Origin: an uncultured Bacillus sp.
Lineage (GTDB): Bacteria > Bacillota > Bacilli > Bacillales_B > DSM-18226
NCBI RefSeq assembly: GCF_946478885.1
Contig: NZ_CAMLDX010000032.1
Coordinates: 1 to 34,294 of the forward strand
DNA: 34,294 nt
Direction: 5' to 3'
The notes beneath the pieces are model-generated. The model did no database searches and was not told the DNA's origin. It was given only the letters and a program-made list of their open reading frames with translations. Positions 1 through 6,271 of this stretch are shown here, one piece after another. Position numbers and translations under genes: made by a program. How positions within the stretch are numbered: the first letter of the stretch is position 1; each line of letters starts with the position of its first letter.

Positions 1-46
1 ACCAGGTCCTTTATCTTTGCCCGTTTTCAGTGAAATGAGGCAGTAG

Positions 47-304
47 TTACGAGGGGGAGACATTAAATATATGAGGTTTAACAATAACTAGTTCGGAACA
101 TTTATTTTGTGCTTCCCATAAGGTTTGTGCTGTTTTAATCCCATATTGTTTAGCAAGTGGACATGCTGCCAGTATAATACCTGATCTTCTTTCAGGATCC
201 CCAGCTACTACTAGAGGTTTATTCTGATAAGCATTATTCTTAACCTTTTCAACAGAAGCGTAAAACGACTGGATATCTGCTAGGAAAATCACTTTATCCT
301 TCAT
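47..304 (-). pseudogene. truncated UvrX-type Y-family DNA polymerase
   Basis: The 85-residue product matches the N-terminus of UvrX/ImpB/MucB-type lesion-bypass polymerases. It has the catalytic-site start (VIFLADIQSFYASVEK, with the metal-binding Asp and the Tyr steric gate), then GDPERRSGIILAACPLAK and a KYG/ALWEAQ-like stretch. Full-length family members have roughly 400 residues. Here the similarity stops near VKP at about residue 76, and the frame ends nine residues later with no palm, finger or little-finger remainder towards base 1. The fragment lacks the second catalytic acidic pair, so activity is not expected. Its start overlaps the end of a small upstream ORF, suggesting it was the last gene of a minus-strand operon. 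The break could be a deletion, or a frameshift followed by rearrangement. Confidence 0.8.
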
Positions 305-425
305 CTATCACTGGAAAATATTGTTGCTCTGAAAAAGGTTGATTAACTCCCTCTACAAAACTCTTTGGTATTATAGGGGGTAGTTTAGTAAAAGAAGGAG
401 TTATCGAATTGTTATTGTAAATCAT
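294..425 (-). CDS. hypothetical 43-residue protein overlapping the uvrX fragment
   Basis: This short frame starts at ATG 425 (MIYNNNSITPSFTKLPPII...) and ends with a stop 11 bases inside the polymerase fragment. The composition is protein-like (several Pro, Phe and Ile), but I recognise no family. It is not the usual YolD partner of UvrX. There is no clear ribosome binding site, and it overlaps the 3' end of the Cys-rich ORF in another frame. It could instead be the displaced C-terminus of that ORF after a frameshift, because the two frames join around 412-430. Low certainty. Confidence 0.3.
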   Translation of the reverse strand: MIYNNNSITPSFTKLPPIIPKSFVEGVNQPFSEQQYFPVIDEG

Positions 426-648
426 TGTTAAGTAGGGGAAACGGTCTGACTAATATATATGGATTCGAATTGAACCCAAAGGCGAAGTATGTAACCCATG
501 GGTTATACCTATAGAGCAAACCACTTGGAATCTCCTTTTTAGTGGAACAGCATGATGTAGTTGCCTTTGCTAACTCTTCTTTTGCAGACGTTAAGGAAGA
601 ATCTTGACAGCAATTTACTTGATTTTCCTTTTCTTTCTTATCTGCCAT
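412..648 (-). CDS. hypothetical Cys-rich small protein downstream of ArsR regulator
   Basis: The start at ATG 648 is chosen over 681 because AGGAG lies 9 bases before it. The 78-residue product has a charged N-terminus (MADKKEKENQ) and two Cys-Cys pairs (VNCCQ and TSCCST) about 18 residues apart. These could bind a thiophilic metal or metalloid. A hydrophobic aromatic stretch follows (NPWVTYFAFGF). It sits 60 bases downstream of an ArsR-family regulator on the same strand, fitting a metal-responsive operon. I do not recognise the family. The C-terminus may be altered by a frameshift, since a second open frame (294-425) continues where this one stops. Confidence 0.4.
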   Translation of the reverse strand: MADKKEKENQVNCCQDSSLTSAKEELAKATTSCCSTKKEIPSGLLYRYNPWVTYFAFGFNSNPYILVRPFPLLNNDLQ

Positions 649-710
649 GACCGTTTTCTCCTTTTTGAGATAAACAAGCATCGTTTTTTATCACATGATG
701 CTACTTCGTT

Positions 711-1016
711 TTATACTTCATGAAAGACAACATCGAACATTGTGAGTAATTGTTCAATTTGTGTATTGCGTAAGGAATAGTAGACATATTTTCCTTCTTG
801 TCTACTCTGGATGATGCCGCATCCTTTTAAACAATTTAGATGTTGGGATATGTTTGACTGATTCCCTTGGATGATTTTTACAATTTCAGATACTGTTTTT
901 TCACCATCCATGATACATTGAAGAATTTGTAGTCTTGTTTTATCAGCAAGCCACGCATAAATTTAACTTTCACATCTAAATCATTTGAGTTGCACAATTG
1001 TATCCTCTCCGTTCAT
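711..1016 (-). pseudogene. ArsR/SmtB-family metal regulator, frame-disrupted near its start
   Basis: The intact part (from 911) carries the winged-helix DNA-binding region of ArsR/SmtB repressors: TVSEIVKI, then SNISQHLNCLKGCGIIQ (recognition helix), then the wing RQEGKYVYYSL. Translating upstream gives the expected family sequence LADKTRLQILQCI in the same frame. ATG 1016 is also in frame, but stops lie at 981-983 and 963-965. Between them the +1 frame reads NDLDVKVKFMRG, which is the normal ArsR N-terminal helix. Two compensating indels therefore explain the break. Restoring them gives a protein of about 100 residues, usual for the family. The start codon overlaps a palindromic operator, as expected for autoregulation. 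Either the gene is recently inactivated or the assembly carries indel errors. Confidence 0.7.
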
Positions 1017-1035
1017 ATTAGTAATAACTAATATG
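1014..1035. promoter_or_regulatory. palindromic ArsR-type operator 1
   Basis: A perfect inverted repeat, CATATTAGT-AATA-ACTAATATG, has 9-base arms and a 4-base centre. It overlaps the arsR start codon. The AT-rich imperfect 12-2-12-like symmetry centred on TTAG...CTAA resembles operators of ArsR/SmtB metal sensors. Confidence 0.6.
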
Positions 1036-1048
1036 TTTATTCTTTGTT

Positions 1049-1072
1049 CACATTAGTATTGGCTAATATGTG
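1049..1072. promoter_or_regulatory. palindromic ArsR-type operator 2
   Basis: A second, imperfect copy of the same half-sites (CACATTAG and CTAATATGTG) lies 13 bases beyond operator 1. It sits between the minus-strand arsR and the plus-strand metal-binding lipoprotein relic. The paired arrangement suggests one repressor controlled both directions. Confidence 0.5.
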
Positions 1073-1088
1073 TGTCAAAATGAATTGA

Positions 1089-1208
1089 GAAAAGCTTGCT
1101 GGTACAATCTTTACAGACTCATTGGGTAAACTGGGTGAGGATGGGGATACTTACTTGAAAATGATGAAATGGAATACTGATACCATTATTAATGGATTAC
1201 AAAAATAA
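1089..1208 (+). pseudogene. 3' relic of a TroA/ZnuA-type zinc or manganese ABC transporter lipoprotein
   Basis: The plus frame reads [19 protein letters not shown], then [20 protein letters not shown] and a stop. This is the C-terminal signature of cluster A-1 metal-binding proteins (AdcA/ZnuA/MntA/TroA): a TDS motif with the last acidic metal ligand, then the MMKWN...I..GL terminal helix. An in-frame stop (1086-1088) precedes it, and none of the rest of the gene (normally about 300 residues) is present. It lies directly beyond two ArsR-type operators, so the body of a metal-regulated uptake gene has been deleted, leaving only operator and tail. Confidence 0.7.
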
Positions 1209-1531
1209 AATCTATTTAAAACATGATAAAAATATCCAATCTAACTTAGCCGTTTCTGCCATACTTAAATAGATCGCGTTGGCTTTTGCACTTGCTTTGC
1301 TGATAGAAAAAGGCCACTTTTTTCGACCGAAGAATGGTGATTTTTTAACCAAAATCCGTGCTTATTTTCTTGGCATAGTATCATTCAAATGGAGGATGCT
1401 TTCGGAAAGGGACAGGGTTTTGAGACATTATGGATGTCCAATGGACCGAATAAAGTGATTATCGCTGTTATAGGTAAGGGTGTTTTCCAACCTAGACAGA
1501 GCAGAATCGGCAGGAAACCTCTTCAATCCGG
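1209..1531. other. intergenic stretch without a recognisable gene
   Basis: I find no supported gene here. A plus frame is open from 1273 to 1458 (hydrophobic start, then ...SERDRVLRHYGCPMDRIK) but lacks a convincing start, ribosome binding site or family. The 71-codon frame beginning at 1389 runs into the 3' end of yqkD on the other strand. Given the relics on its left, this may also be decayed coding sequence. Confidence 0.4.
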
Positions 1532-2458
1532 TCATTGTTTACCAGGAAAAATGTATTCAGCTAAAAATTCATCCACTGCTGCCTCATACAATTCTTTGTT
1601 TTGATTCAGCGACTGGGCGTGTCTGCCTTTCGGAGCCAGGAACAGTTTTTTTGGTCCGACTTTTTTTTCATATAGATCCTTTGACATCTGTGGCAGAATA
1701 TAATCATCTTTAAGGCTATGGATGAACAGGACCGGTTTTTGAATCTGCTGCACTACGGAAATCGGCGAAAGATCACGAAGAGAATACTTATCCCTCATCC
1801 GCAGGAAGATGTTGGCAATAGGTAGCAGCGGCTTGGGCGGCAGCTTCATGTTCTTTTTCAATAGGTAGGACAATTGCTTAGTGAAATCGGAAAACGGACA
1901 ATCGGCAATATAAAAGTCTGCCCCGTCCTCCACCATGCCGGCATACAAGAGCATTGTCGCGGCACCCATTGATTCGCCATGGATTCCTAGCAAAAGATCA
2001 GCACCCTTTTCTTTTTTTAGCCAATGAACGACAGCCTTTAAATCATATTTTTCATAATATCCATAGCTCGTTGTTTTTCCGCCGGATTCTCCATGGCGCC
2101 GGTGGTCGTAAAGAACAGCATTAAAGCCGCGTTCGAGAAACAGGTTCATATATTTCACGGAGTTGATTTTATTCTCTGTCACACCATGGGAGAAAATTAT
2201 ATAGCGGTTTGTAAAATGAGGTTCAACTAGGACAATGGTTACATCATAGCCAAAGGGAGAGGGAATCGTCACTTTCTGATTTGGCATACTACTGAAATCA
2301 TCGGGATTAAACCGTCCGGCTTCCTTTTCCCGCTTTAGGATGACTTGGTCATCCTTTTTTCTTATATACATAATCCGGTTTGTGAAAAAAAAGCCAAATG
2401 ACATTAAGAAAAAGAGAAAGGGAAAGAGAGAACGAAATAGTTTTCTTAGCCTACTCAT
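1532..2458 (-). CDS. yqkD: alpha/beta hydrolase, YqkD family
   Basis: This 308-residue protein is close in length to B. subtilis YqkD. An N-terminal hydrophobic segment (about residues 9-27) anchors it in the membrane, with the hydrolase domain probably outside. Serine-hydrolase features are present: the oxyanion-loop region IIFSHGVTENK, then YDHRRHGESGG, the nucleophile elbow GIHGESMGAA, an acid in the HSLKDDYILP loop, and a late His (KGRHAQS). The substrate is unknown. GGAGG lies just before the start at 2458. In B. subtilis this gene also opens the yqk cluster ahead of yqkE and nudF, which supports the assignment. Confidence 0.9.
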   Translation of the reverse strand: MSRLRKLFRSLFPFLFFLMSFGFFFTNRIMYIRKKDDQVILKREKEAGRFNPDDFSSMPNQKVTIPSPFGYDVTIVLVEPHFTNRYIIFSHGVTENKINSVKYMNLFLERGFNAVLYDHRRHGESGGKTTSYGYYEKYDLKAVVHWLKKEKGADLLLGIHGESMGAATMLLYAGMVEDGADFYIADCPFSDFTKQLSYLLKKNMKLPPKPLLPIANIFLRMRDKYSLRDLSPISVVQQIQKPVLFIHSLKDDYILPQMSKDLYEKKVGPKKLFLAPKGRHAQSLNQNKELYEAAVDEFLAEYIFPGKQ

Positions 2459-2544
2459 ATTGCGATACCTCCGAAGTTTTATAATGAAACAGATGGCCAG
2501 CTATTTATTCTATATTATCACTCCGGAATTAGTAAAATAAAGAG

Positions 2545-2565
2545 AACCGCTTCGCTGAAGCGGTT
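2545..2565 (-). terminator. hairpin terminator of the 43-codon gene
   Basis: The perfect stem AACCGCTTC-gct-GAAGCGGTT overlaps the stop codon of the minus-strand small gene. It is followed on that strand by a weak T-rich tract. Confidence 0.55.
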
Positions 2566-2695
2566 ATTGTTTCGCATTTTGTCTCTTGGTCGGGTGGATG
2601 GCTGTTTCCAAATCCTCTGCTGCAATCATCGGTTTTACGGTATCCGCCGCCGGTTTGCCTTTTTGACTGTGTCCTTTGTTGCTTTTTCGGCTCAT
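2564..2695 (-). CDS. hypothetical small basic protein
   Basis: The start at ATG 2695 is chosen because AAGGAGG stands about 8 bases upstream; the longer frame to 2749 has no such site. The 43-residue product is hydrophilic and Lys/Arg-rich at both ends (MSRKSNKGHSQKGKP at the N-terminus, HPTKRQNAKQ at the C-terminus). It resembles the general make-up of small basic Bacillus sporulation peptides, though I cannot assign it to a family. A hairpin terminator coincides with its stop codon and it is transcribed away from yqkE, so it looks like a single-gene transcript. Confidence 0.6.
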   Translation of the reverse strand: MSRKSNKGHSQKGKPAADTVKPMIAAEDLETAIHPTKRQNAKQ

Positions 2696-2842
2696 AAGAA
2701 AAACCTCCTTATCTAAAACAATGGTTACTGACACATCATAAGATGACACAAAGCACAGCAGAATATACCGGGATTTTCAAGAATGATCAGGAGACTTGAT
2801 TTCTGCTATAATAGAGTATTATCACAAAAAAGAGGGATCTTG

Positions 2843-3082
2843 ATGAAAAAGAAACAACAAGCCAAAAAAATAGAAGACAAGCCGGTAACCCTTGGAGATC
2901 TGCTGAATGCCGACCTCGTCAACGAGCTGAAGGAACGGAAAAAAGAAATGGAGAAGCAAGAAGAACAAAAGAAACTGGAAGAAGCAGAACGAAAGCGCGA
3001 GGAGCGCAGATTAAAGGAGAAAAATAAATCATTTGAAGAATTGCTTAATGAAAGCAATTTCAACTGGAAAGATTTTAAATAA
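2843..3082 (+). CDS. yqkE: YqkE family protein (DUF3886)
   Basis: The 79-residue product starts at ATG 2843 behind GAGGGAT; the upstream start at 2783 has no ribosome binding site. It has a short globular N-terminus (KPVTLGDLLNADLVNEL) followed by a highly charged helix rich in Lys, Glu, Gln and Arg (about residues 33-68, probable coiled coil). It ends in a conserved FEELLNESNFNWKDFK tail. Length and the aromatic tail fit B. subtilis YqkE, and the neighbours (yqkD, nudF) agree. The function is unknown. Confidence 0.85.
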   Translation: MKKKQQAKKIEDKPVTLGDLLNADLVNELKERKKEMEKQEEQKKLEEAERKREERRLKEKNKSFEELLNESNFNWKDFK

Positions 3083-3083
3083 T

Positions 3084-3147
3084 CGGTGTCAGGCACCGCA
3101 AAAAGACATTTTCTCCTGATATGTCCTCTCTACGAGGACATATCAGG
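3084..3147. repeat. GGTGTCAGGCACC core plus 14-bp hairpin
   Basis: The palindromic core CGGTGTCAGGCACCG (3084-3098) lies just past the yqkE stop. A perfect 14-base stem with a 5-base loop (CCTGATATGTCCTC at 3115-3128, GAGGACATATCAGG at 3134-3147) follows. The core matches the inner arms of the longer repeat elements at 14797, 31835 and 34116. The hairpin could act as a terminator between convergent yqkE and mciZ, but no T-run follows it on the plus strand. The last codons of the mciZ-like frame lie within it. Confidence 0.65.
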
Positions 3148-3318
3148 GGGTGGCGACTGGGGAAGATATCTTCTAATAAAAGAAGGGGTGCATTTTTTTT
3201 GGTCATAGACGAGTTCAGAAAGCAAAAGATAATCCTTTGTGCAGTCCTTTAATTTTTCCTGGATTTCCCAAACTTTGCCTGAGAGAATGAGTCTGTTTTC
3301 TCCGAAATAAATCTTCAT
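3130..3318 (-). CDS. mciZ: MciZ-like Z-ring inhibitor
   Basis: B. subtilis MciZ is a 40-residue SigE-controlled peptide that caps FtsZ filaments in the mother cell; its gene lies just upstream of nudF. This 62-residue product has the matching core: ILSGKVWEIQEKLKDC aligns with the MciZ G-K-A-W-E-I-R-A-K-L-K segment that binds FtsZ. It also lies directly upstream of nudF on the opposite strand. ATG 3318 (MKIYF) is chosen because AGGAGG is 8 bases away; ATG 3321 is possible. The frame continues about 20 residues beyond the usual end, and that tail (RRYLPQSPPPDMSS) is encoded in the adjacent hairpin. Identification is by my own alignment of a short peptide. Confidence 0.75.
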   Translation of the reverse strand: MKIYFGENRLILSGKVWEIQEKLKDCTKDYLLLSELVYDQKKCTPSFIRRYLPQSPPPDMSS

Positions 3319-3347
3319 CATCTTTTCCTCCTGATAGAGTATGATAA

Positions 3348-3355
3348 AATGTATG
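3348..3355 (-). promoter_or_regulatory. possible SigE -10 element for mciZ
   Basis: On the minus strand CATACATT matches the SigE -10 consensus and lies about 30 bases before the mciZ start. No good -35 (GTCATATT-like) is seen at the right spacing, so this rests on the -10 and on known SigE control of mciZ. Confidence 0.3.
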
Positions 3356-3393
3356 AGCAAATGAAATTCGATTAGAACAGGAGTGTTAAAAAA

Positions 3394-3945
3394 ATGAGTC
3401 TCCTTGAAGAAAAAACGATCACAACGGAAAGAATCTATGATGGCAAGGTCATTAGTCTGCAGATTGATGAGGTTGATCTGCCGAATGGGAGCAGGACAAA
3501 GCGGGAGCTAATCAAACATCCGGGAGCCGTGGCCATCATTGCCATGACGGATGAAGGTAAAATAGTCATGGTTGAACAATTCCGCAAAGCACTGGAAAAG
3601 ACGATTATTGAAATTCCGGCTGGCAAGCTGGAAAAAGGGGAGCATCCCAATGTTTGTGCTAAACGCGAGCTGGAGGAAGAGACGGGCTATGATTGTGCCG
3701 AGCTCAATCTGCTCACCTCTTTTTATACCTCTCCTGGCTTTGCCGATGAAATTATCCATATTTATACCGCTAAAGGTCTGACGACAAAGGAAAATGCAGC
3801 TGGCCTAGATGAGGATGAATTTGTCAATCTGGTGGAACTGACATTGGATGAAGCGCTTCAGGCCATTGCCGACCAACGGATTTGTGATGCTAAAACCATC
3901 TTTGCCGTTCAATACATACAACTGCAAGAAGCGTTGAAGAGATAA
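3394..3945 (+). CDS. nudF: ADP-ribose pyrophosphatase (Nudix)
   Basis: NudF hydrolyses ADP-ribose to AMP and ribose 5-phosphate in the cytoplasm. The 183-residue protein has a complete Nudix box: Gly77, Glu83, then R-E-L-E-E-E-T-G from Arg91 to Gly98. Upstream is the VEQFRKALEKTIIEIPAG segment typical of ADP-sugar pyrophosphatases. Length and position agree with B. subtilis NudF (YqkG). AGGAG precedes ATG 3394. The stop is immediately followed by the start of the EndoQ-like gene, so the two are probably co-transcribed and translationally coupled. Confidence 0.95.
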   Translation: MSLLEEKTITTERIYDGKVISLQIDEVDLPNGSRTKRELIKHPGAVAIIAMTDEGKIVMVEQFRKALEKTIIEIPAGKLEKGEHPNVCAKRELEEETGYDCAELNLLTSFYTSPGFADEIIHIYTAKGLTTKENAAGLDEDEFVNLVELTLDEALQAIADQRICDAKTIFAVQYIQLQEALKR

Positions 3946-5127
3946 ATGAAGTCATACTACACGGATCTTCATATTCATATCGGTCGTACTAAAAGCGGCA
4001 GAGCAGTGAAAATAACAGGAGCGAAATCTTTAACCTTTTCCAATATTATCGCCCATGCAAGAGATCAGAAGGGGCTTGACATGATCGGGATCATTGACTG
4101 TCATTCACCGGAAGTGATTCTCGAAATGGAGGAGCTGATGAAGAAGGGAGAATTGGCGCAACTGGAGGATGGTGGTTTAAGCTATGGAGGACTCACGATT
4201 ATTCCGGGATCTGAACTGGAGGTCTATGATAGAAGCTGTCAAGGGCCACTCCATGTTCTTTGTTTCTTTCCGTCCCTGCCTATCCTCAAGGAATTTTCGC
4301 ATTGGATCTCACACCATTTAAAAAACATCCATCTCAGTTCACAACGGATTTATATAAGCGGCAGGGAATTGCAGCGAAAGACAAAGGAATTGCACGGACT
4401 CTTTATTCCCGCCCATGTCTTTACGCCATATAAGAGTCTATACGGTAAGGGAGTGCGTCAATCACTGACAGAGGTACTTGATCCGGATCTTATTGATGCG
4501 GTTGAGCTTGGTTTAAGCTCTGATACATATATGGCAGATGGTATTCCGGAACTCCACAGCTATACCTTTGTCTCGGATTCAGATGCCCATTCACTAGGAA
4601 AAATCGCCCGAGAATATCAAACGATTCTCATGGAGAAACCGACCTTTTCTGAGTTAAAAAAATCTCTTGCAAATGAGGATGGAAGAAGGATAGCAGCAAA
4701 TTATGGTCTTGATCCGCTGCTTGGCAAATACCATGAAACCGTTTGTGAAAAATGCCTCAAGCCCTTTGACCCCAAAAGGGGAAAGTGTGAAACCTGCGGC
4801 CATGAAAAATATATTAAAGGTGTCGCTGACCGAATTGCAGAGCTATCGAATACCGGAGAAAAGGCACCTGAAAGACCGCCGTATATCTATCAAATTCCAC
4901 TTGATTTCATTCCGGGACTGGGTCCAAAGATGAAAGAAAAATTATTAAATCATTTCGGAACAGAAATGGCTATTCTTCATGAGGCAAGTTTTGCTCATCT
5001 AAAAGAAGTCGTGCCAAAGAAAATCGCTGAACTCATCGTTGCTGCCCGCACAGGGCAACTGCAGCTGCAGGCCGGGGGAGGAGGAAAATACGGCAGGGTA
5101 TTCCAAAATTTGCATAAAAAAAACTAA
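3946..5127 (+). CDS. yqxK: EndoQ/YqxK-type PHP-domain DNA endonuclease
   Basis: The 393-residue product starts at an ATG touching the nudF stop. The N-terminus has the PHP metal-binding motif DLHIHIGR and then a second His site (IDCHSP); HVFTPY and SDSDAH supply further ligands. Around residues 268-288 a CxxC...CxxC zinc knuckle appears (CEKCLKPFDPKRGKCETCG), and the C-terminus has a helix-hairpin-helix (IPGLGPKMKEKLL). This order matches the EndoQ family, which nicks DNA 5' of deaminated bases; a Bacillus pumilus member has been characterised. A role in repairing deaminated DNA is inferred from the family. A B. subtilis counterpart, yqxK, also precedes spoIIM. Confidence 0.85.
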   Translation: MKSYYTDLHIHIGRTKSGRAVKITGAKSLTFSNIIAHARDQKGLDMIGIIDCHSPEVILEMEELMKKGELAQLEDGGLSYGGLTIIPGSELEVYDRSCQGPLHVLCFFPSLPILKEFSHWISHHLKNIHLSSQRIYISGRELQRKTKELHGLFIPAHVFTPYKSLYGKGVRQSLTEVLDPDLIDAVELGLSSDTYMADGIPELHSYTFVSDSDAHSLGKIAREYQTILMEKPTFSELKKSLANEDGRRIAANYGLDPLLGKYHETVCEKCLKPFDPKRGKCETCGHEKYIKGVADRIAELSNTGEKAPERPPYIYQIPLDFIPGLGPKMKEKLLNHFGTEMAILHEASFAHLKEVVPKKIAELIVAARTGQLQLQAGGGGKYGRVFQNLHKKN

Positions 5128-5160
5128 AGCCGGCAGCCGGTTCTGGGATGCCGGCTTTAG
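5128..5160 (+). terminator. hairpin terminator after the EndoQ-like gene
   Basis: The arms AAAGCCGGCA (5128-5137) and TGCCGGCTTT (5151-5160) pair perfectly around a 13-base loop immediately after the stop codon. The 3' side ends in TTT only. Confidence 0.65.
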
Positions 5161-5207
5161 TGCGTAAAGTGCGATAGGAACAAAGAAACAACGTTGAAAA
5201 GGATGAA

Positions 5208-5415
5208 TTAGTTGTTAGGAAAAGGCTCCATGTGAAATAAGTGATTCAAAATCGGTTTAAGAGTCTCAACATACGGCATCCCCTGTGGTATCGCAGCAAA
5301 AGGCCCAAAGAGCCGACTGGCAGCTATAGGTTCAATAATCCTCTGCCTGTAAAATTGTGCTTCAAAACAGCTTTACCCCCCCTCTCTCTGCTTTCCTCTT
5401 TCTAGCAAAATCCAT
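5208..5415 (-). pseudogene. frameshifted small gene, probably yqkK
   Basis: On the minus strand ATG 5415 opens MDFARKRKAERGGVKLF and meets a stop. One base back at the TTTT run the next frame continues EAQFYRQRIIEPIAASRLFG and ends LNHLFHMEPFPNN at 5208. Removing one T would give a single 68-residue protein with even, protein-like composition. B. subtilis has a 71-codon gene, yqkK, in this neighbourhood, which fits the size; I cannot confirm the sequence match from memory. As given the gene is broken by a single-base insertion. It may be a true pseudogene or a sequencing indel. Together with the terminator and the spoIIM promoter this accounts for the stretch 5128-5495. Confidence 0.55.
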
Positions 5416-5437
5416 GTACTCTCTCTATCAACTCATC

Positions 5438-5466
5438 GTCATACATCCTGCCTTGCCGCATAAGAT
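5438..5466 (+). promoter_or_regulatory. SigE promoter of spoIIM
   Basis: The -35 GTCATACA (5438-5445), a 13-base spacer and the -10 CATAAGAT (5459-5466) fit the SigE consensus GTCATATT-N13/14-CATACAAT. The site lies 30 bases before spoIIM, which is SigE-controlled in B. subtilis. The spacing is the same as in the dacB promoter of this window. Confidence 0.65.
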
Positions 5467-5495
5467 GTAGTAATTGATAGTCAGGAGGAAGAACG

Positions 5496-6134
5496 ATGAA
5501 GAAAAAGATGTACCAGAACACAGCCACCGCTCATTTTCGCGAGCATTCTTCAATTTACTTATTCGTAATTGTTCTATTTTTAATGGGGGTTATCTTTGGA
5601 GCAGTGGTGGTTAACAGCTTAAGCTTCAGCCAGAAAGAAGATCTATATTATTACTTAACGCAATTTTTTGGACAAGTATCAAATGAAAAAATCGCCACGT
5701 CAAACGATCTGTTTAAGCAAAGCTTTCTTCATAACAGCAAGTTTATCGGATTAATGGGTCTTTTAGGCATCTCAGTCATTGGCCTTCCGCTCATCTTAAT
5801 TTTTCTATTCATGAAAGGAATGGTGGTTGGCTTTACCGTCGGGTTTCTCGTTAATCAGATGGGGTGGAGTGGTTTTCTCCTCTCTTTCGTTTCGGTCCTT
5901 CCGCAAAATTTTATTATTATACCTGTCTTTATTTTTACCACCGCATTGGCTGTCAATATCTCGCTAAAAATGGTTCGACGTCAGTTTATGAAAAAAATCA
6001 GCGAACCGATCCTACCGTTGTTGGGCAAGTATATCATGAGCCTCTGTGCTGCACTGCTTCTTCTAGTCGGAGCCGCTGCCATTGAAGCATATCTCTCTCC
6101 ATCATTGATGAAATCCGTTATTGACTCGCTTTAG
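5496..6134 (+). CDS. spoIIM: stage II sporulation protein M
   Basis: SpoIIM is the membrane scaffold of the SpoIID-SpoIIM-SpoIIP complex, which thins septal peptidoglycan and drives the mother-cell membrane around the forespore. The 212-residue protein has a short cytoplasmic N-terminus. Its five likely membrane segments fall at about residues 18-40, 85-105, 107-128, 130-160 and 185-205. The conserved FKQSFLHNSKFIGLMG segment precedes the second of these. AGGAGG lies 8-9 bases before the start. Length and placement between the yqx genes and fur match B. subtilis. Confidence 0.93.
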   Translation: MKKKMYQNTATAHFREHSSIYLFVIVLFLMGVIFGAVVVNSLSFSQKEDLYYYLTQFFGQVSNEKIATSNDLFKQSFLHNSKFIGLMGLLGISVIGLPLILIFLFMKGMVVGFTVGFLVNQMGWSGFLLSFVSVLPQNFIIIPVFIFTTALAVNISLKMVRRQFMKKISEPILPLLGKYIMSLCAALLLLVGAAAIEAYLSPSLMKSVIDSL

Positions 6135-6189
6135 TGAAATATAAGAATCAATATTAAAAAAAAATAATTATAGATTAAAATGATTTTAG

Positions 6190-6240
6190 TTTGACTCTGT
6201 TCCCTCATCTGATATAATGAGAATGAAATGAGAATGAGAA
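6190..6240 (+). promoter_or_regulatory. fur promoter with Fur/PerR-like half-sites
   Basis: The -35 TTTGAC (6190-6195), a 17-base spacer and a perfect -10 TATAAT (6213-6218) form a SigA promoter. Two direct copies of TGAGAATGA overlap and follow the -10. Each resembles the Fur/PerR half-site TGATAAT, so autoregulation or PerR control is likely. Confidence 0.65.
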
Positions 6241-6271
6241 ATATATGATGTGGTGCAGGAGGACTTTCGGT

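Noticed and set aside
1..46. Continuation of uvrX or a second gene at the left edge
   Set aside because: The minus-strand +1 frame (NYCLISLKTGKDKGPG) is open to the edge but too short to assign.
1273..1458. Open plus-strand frame with a hydrophobic start
   Set aside because: No start codon with a binding site and no recognisable domain; kept only as a note on the gene-free stretch.
1389..1604. 71-codon plus-strand frame (MEDAFGKGQGF...)
   Set aside because: Overlaps the end of yqkD on the other strand, no family and no good ribosome binding site.
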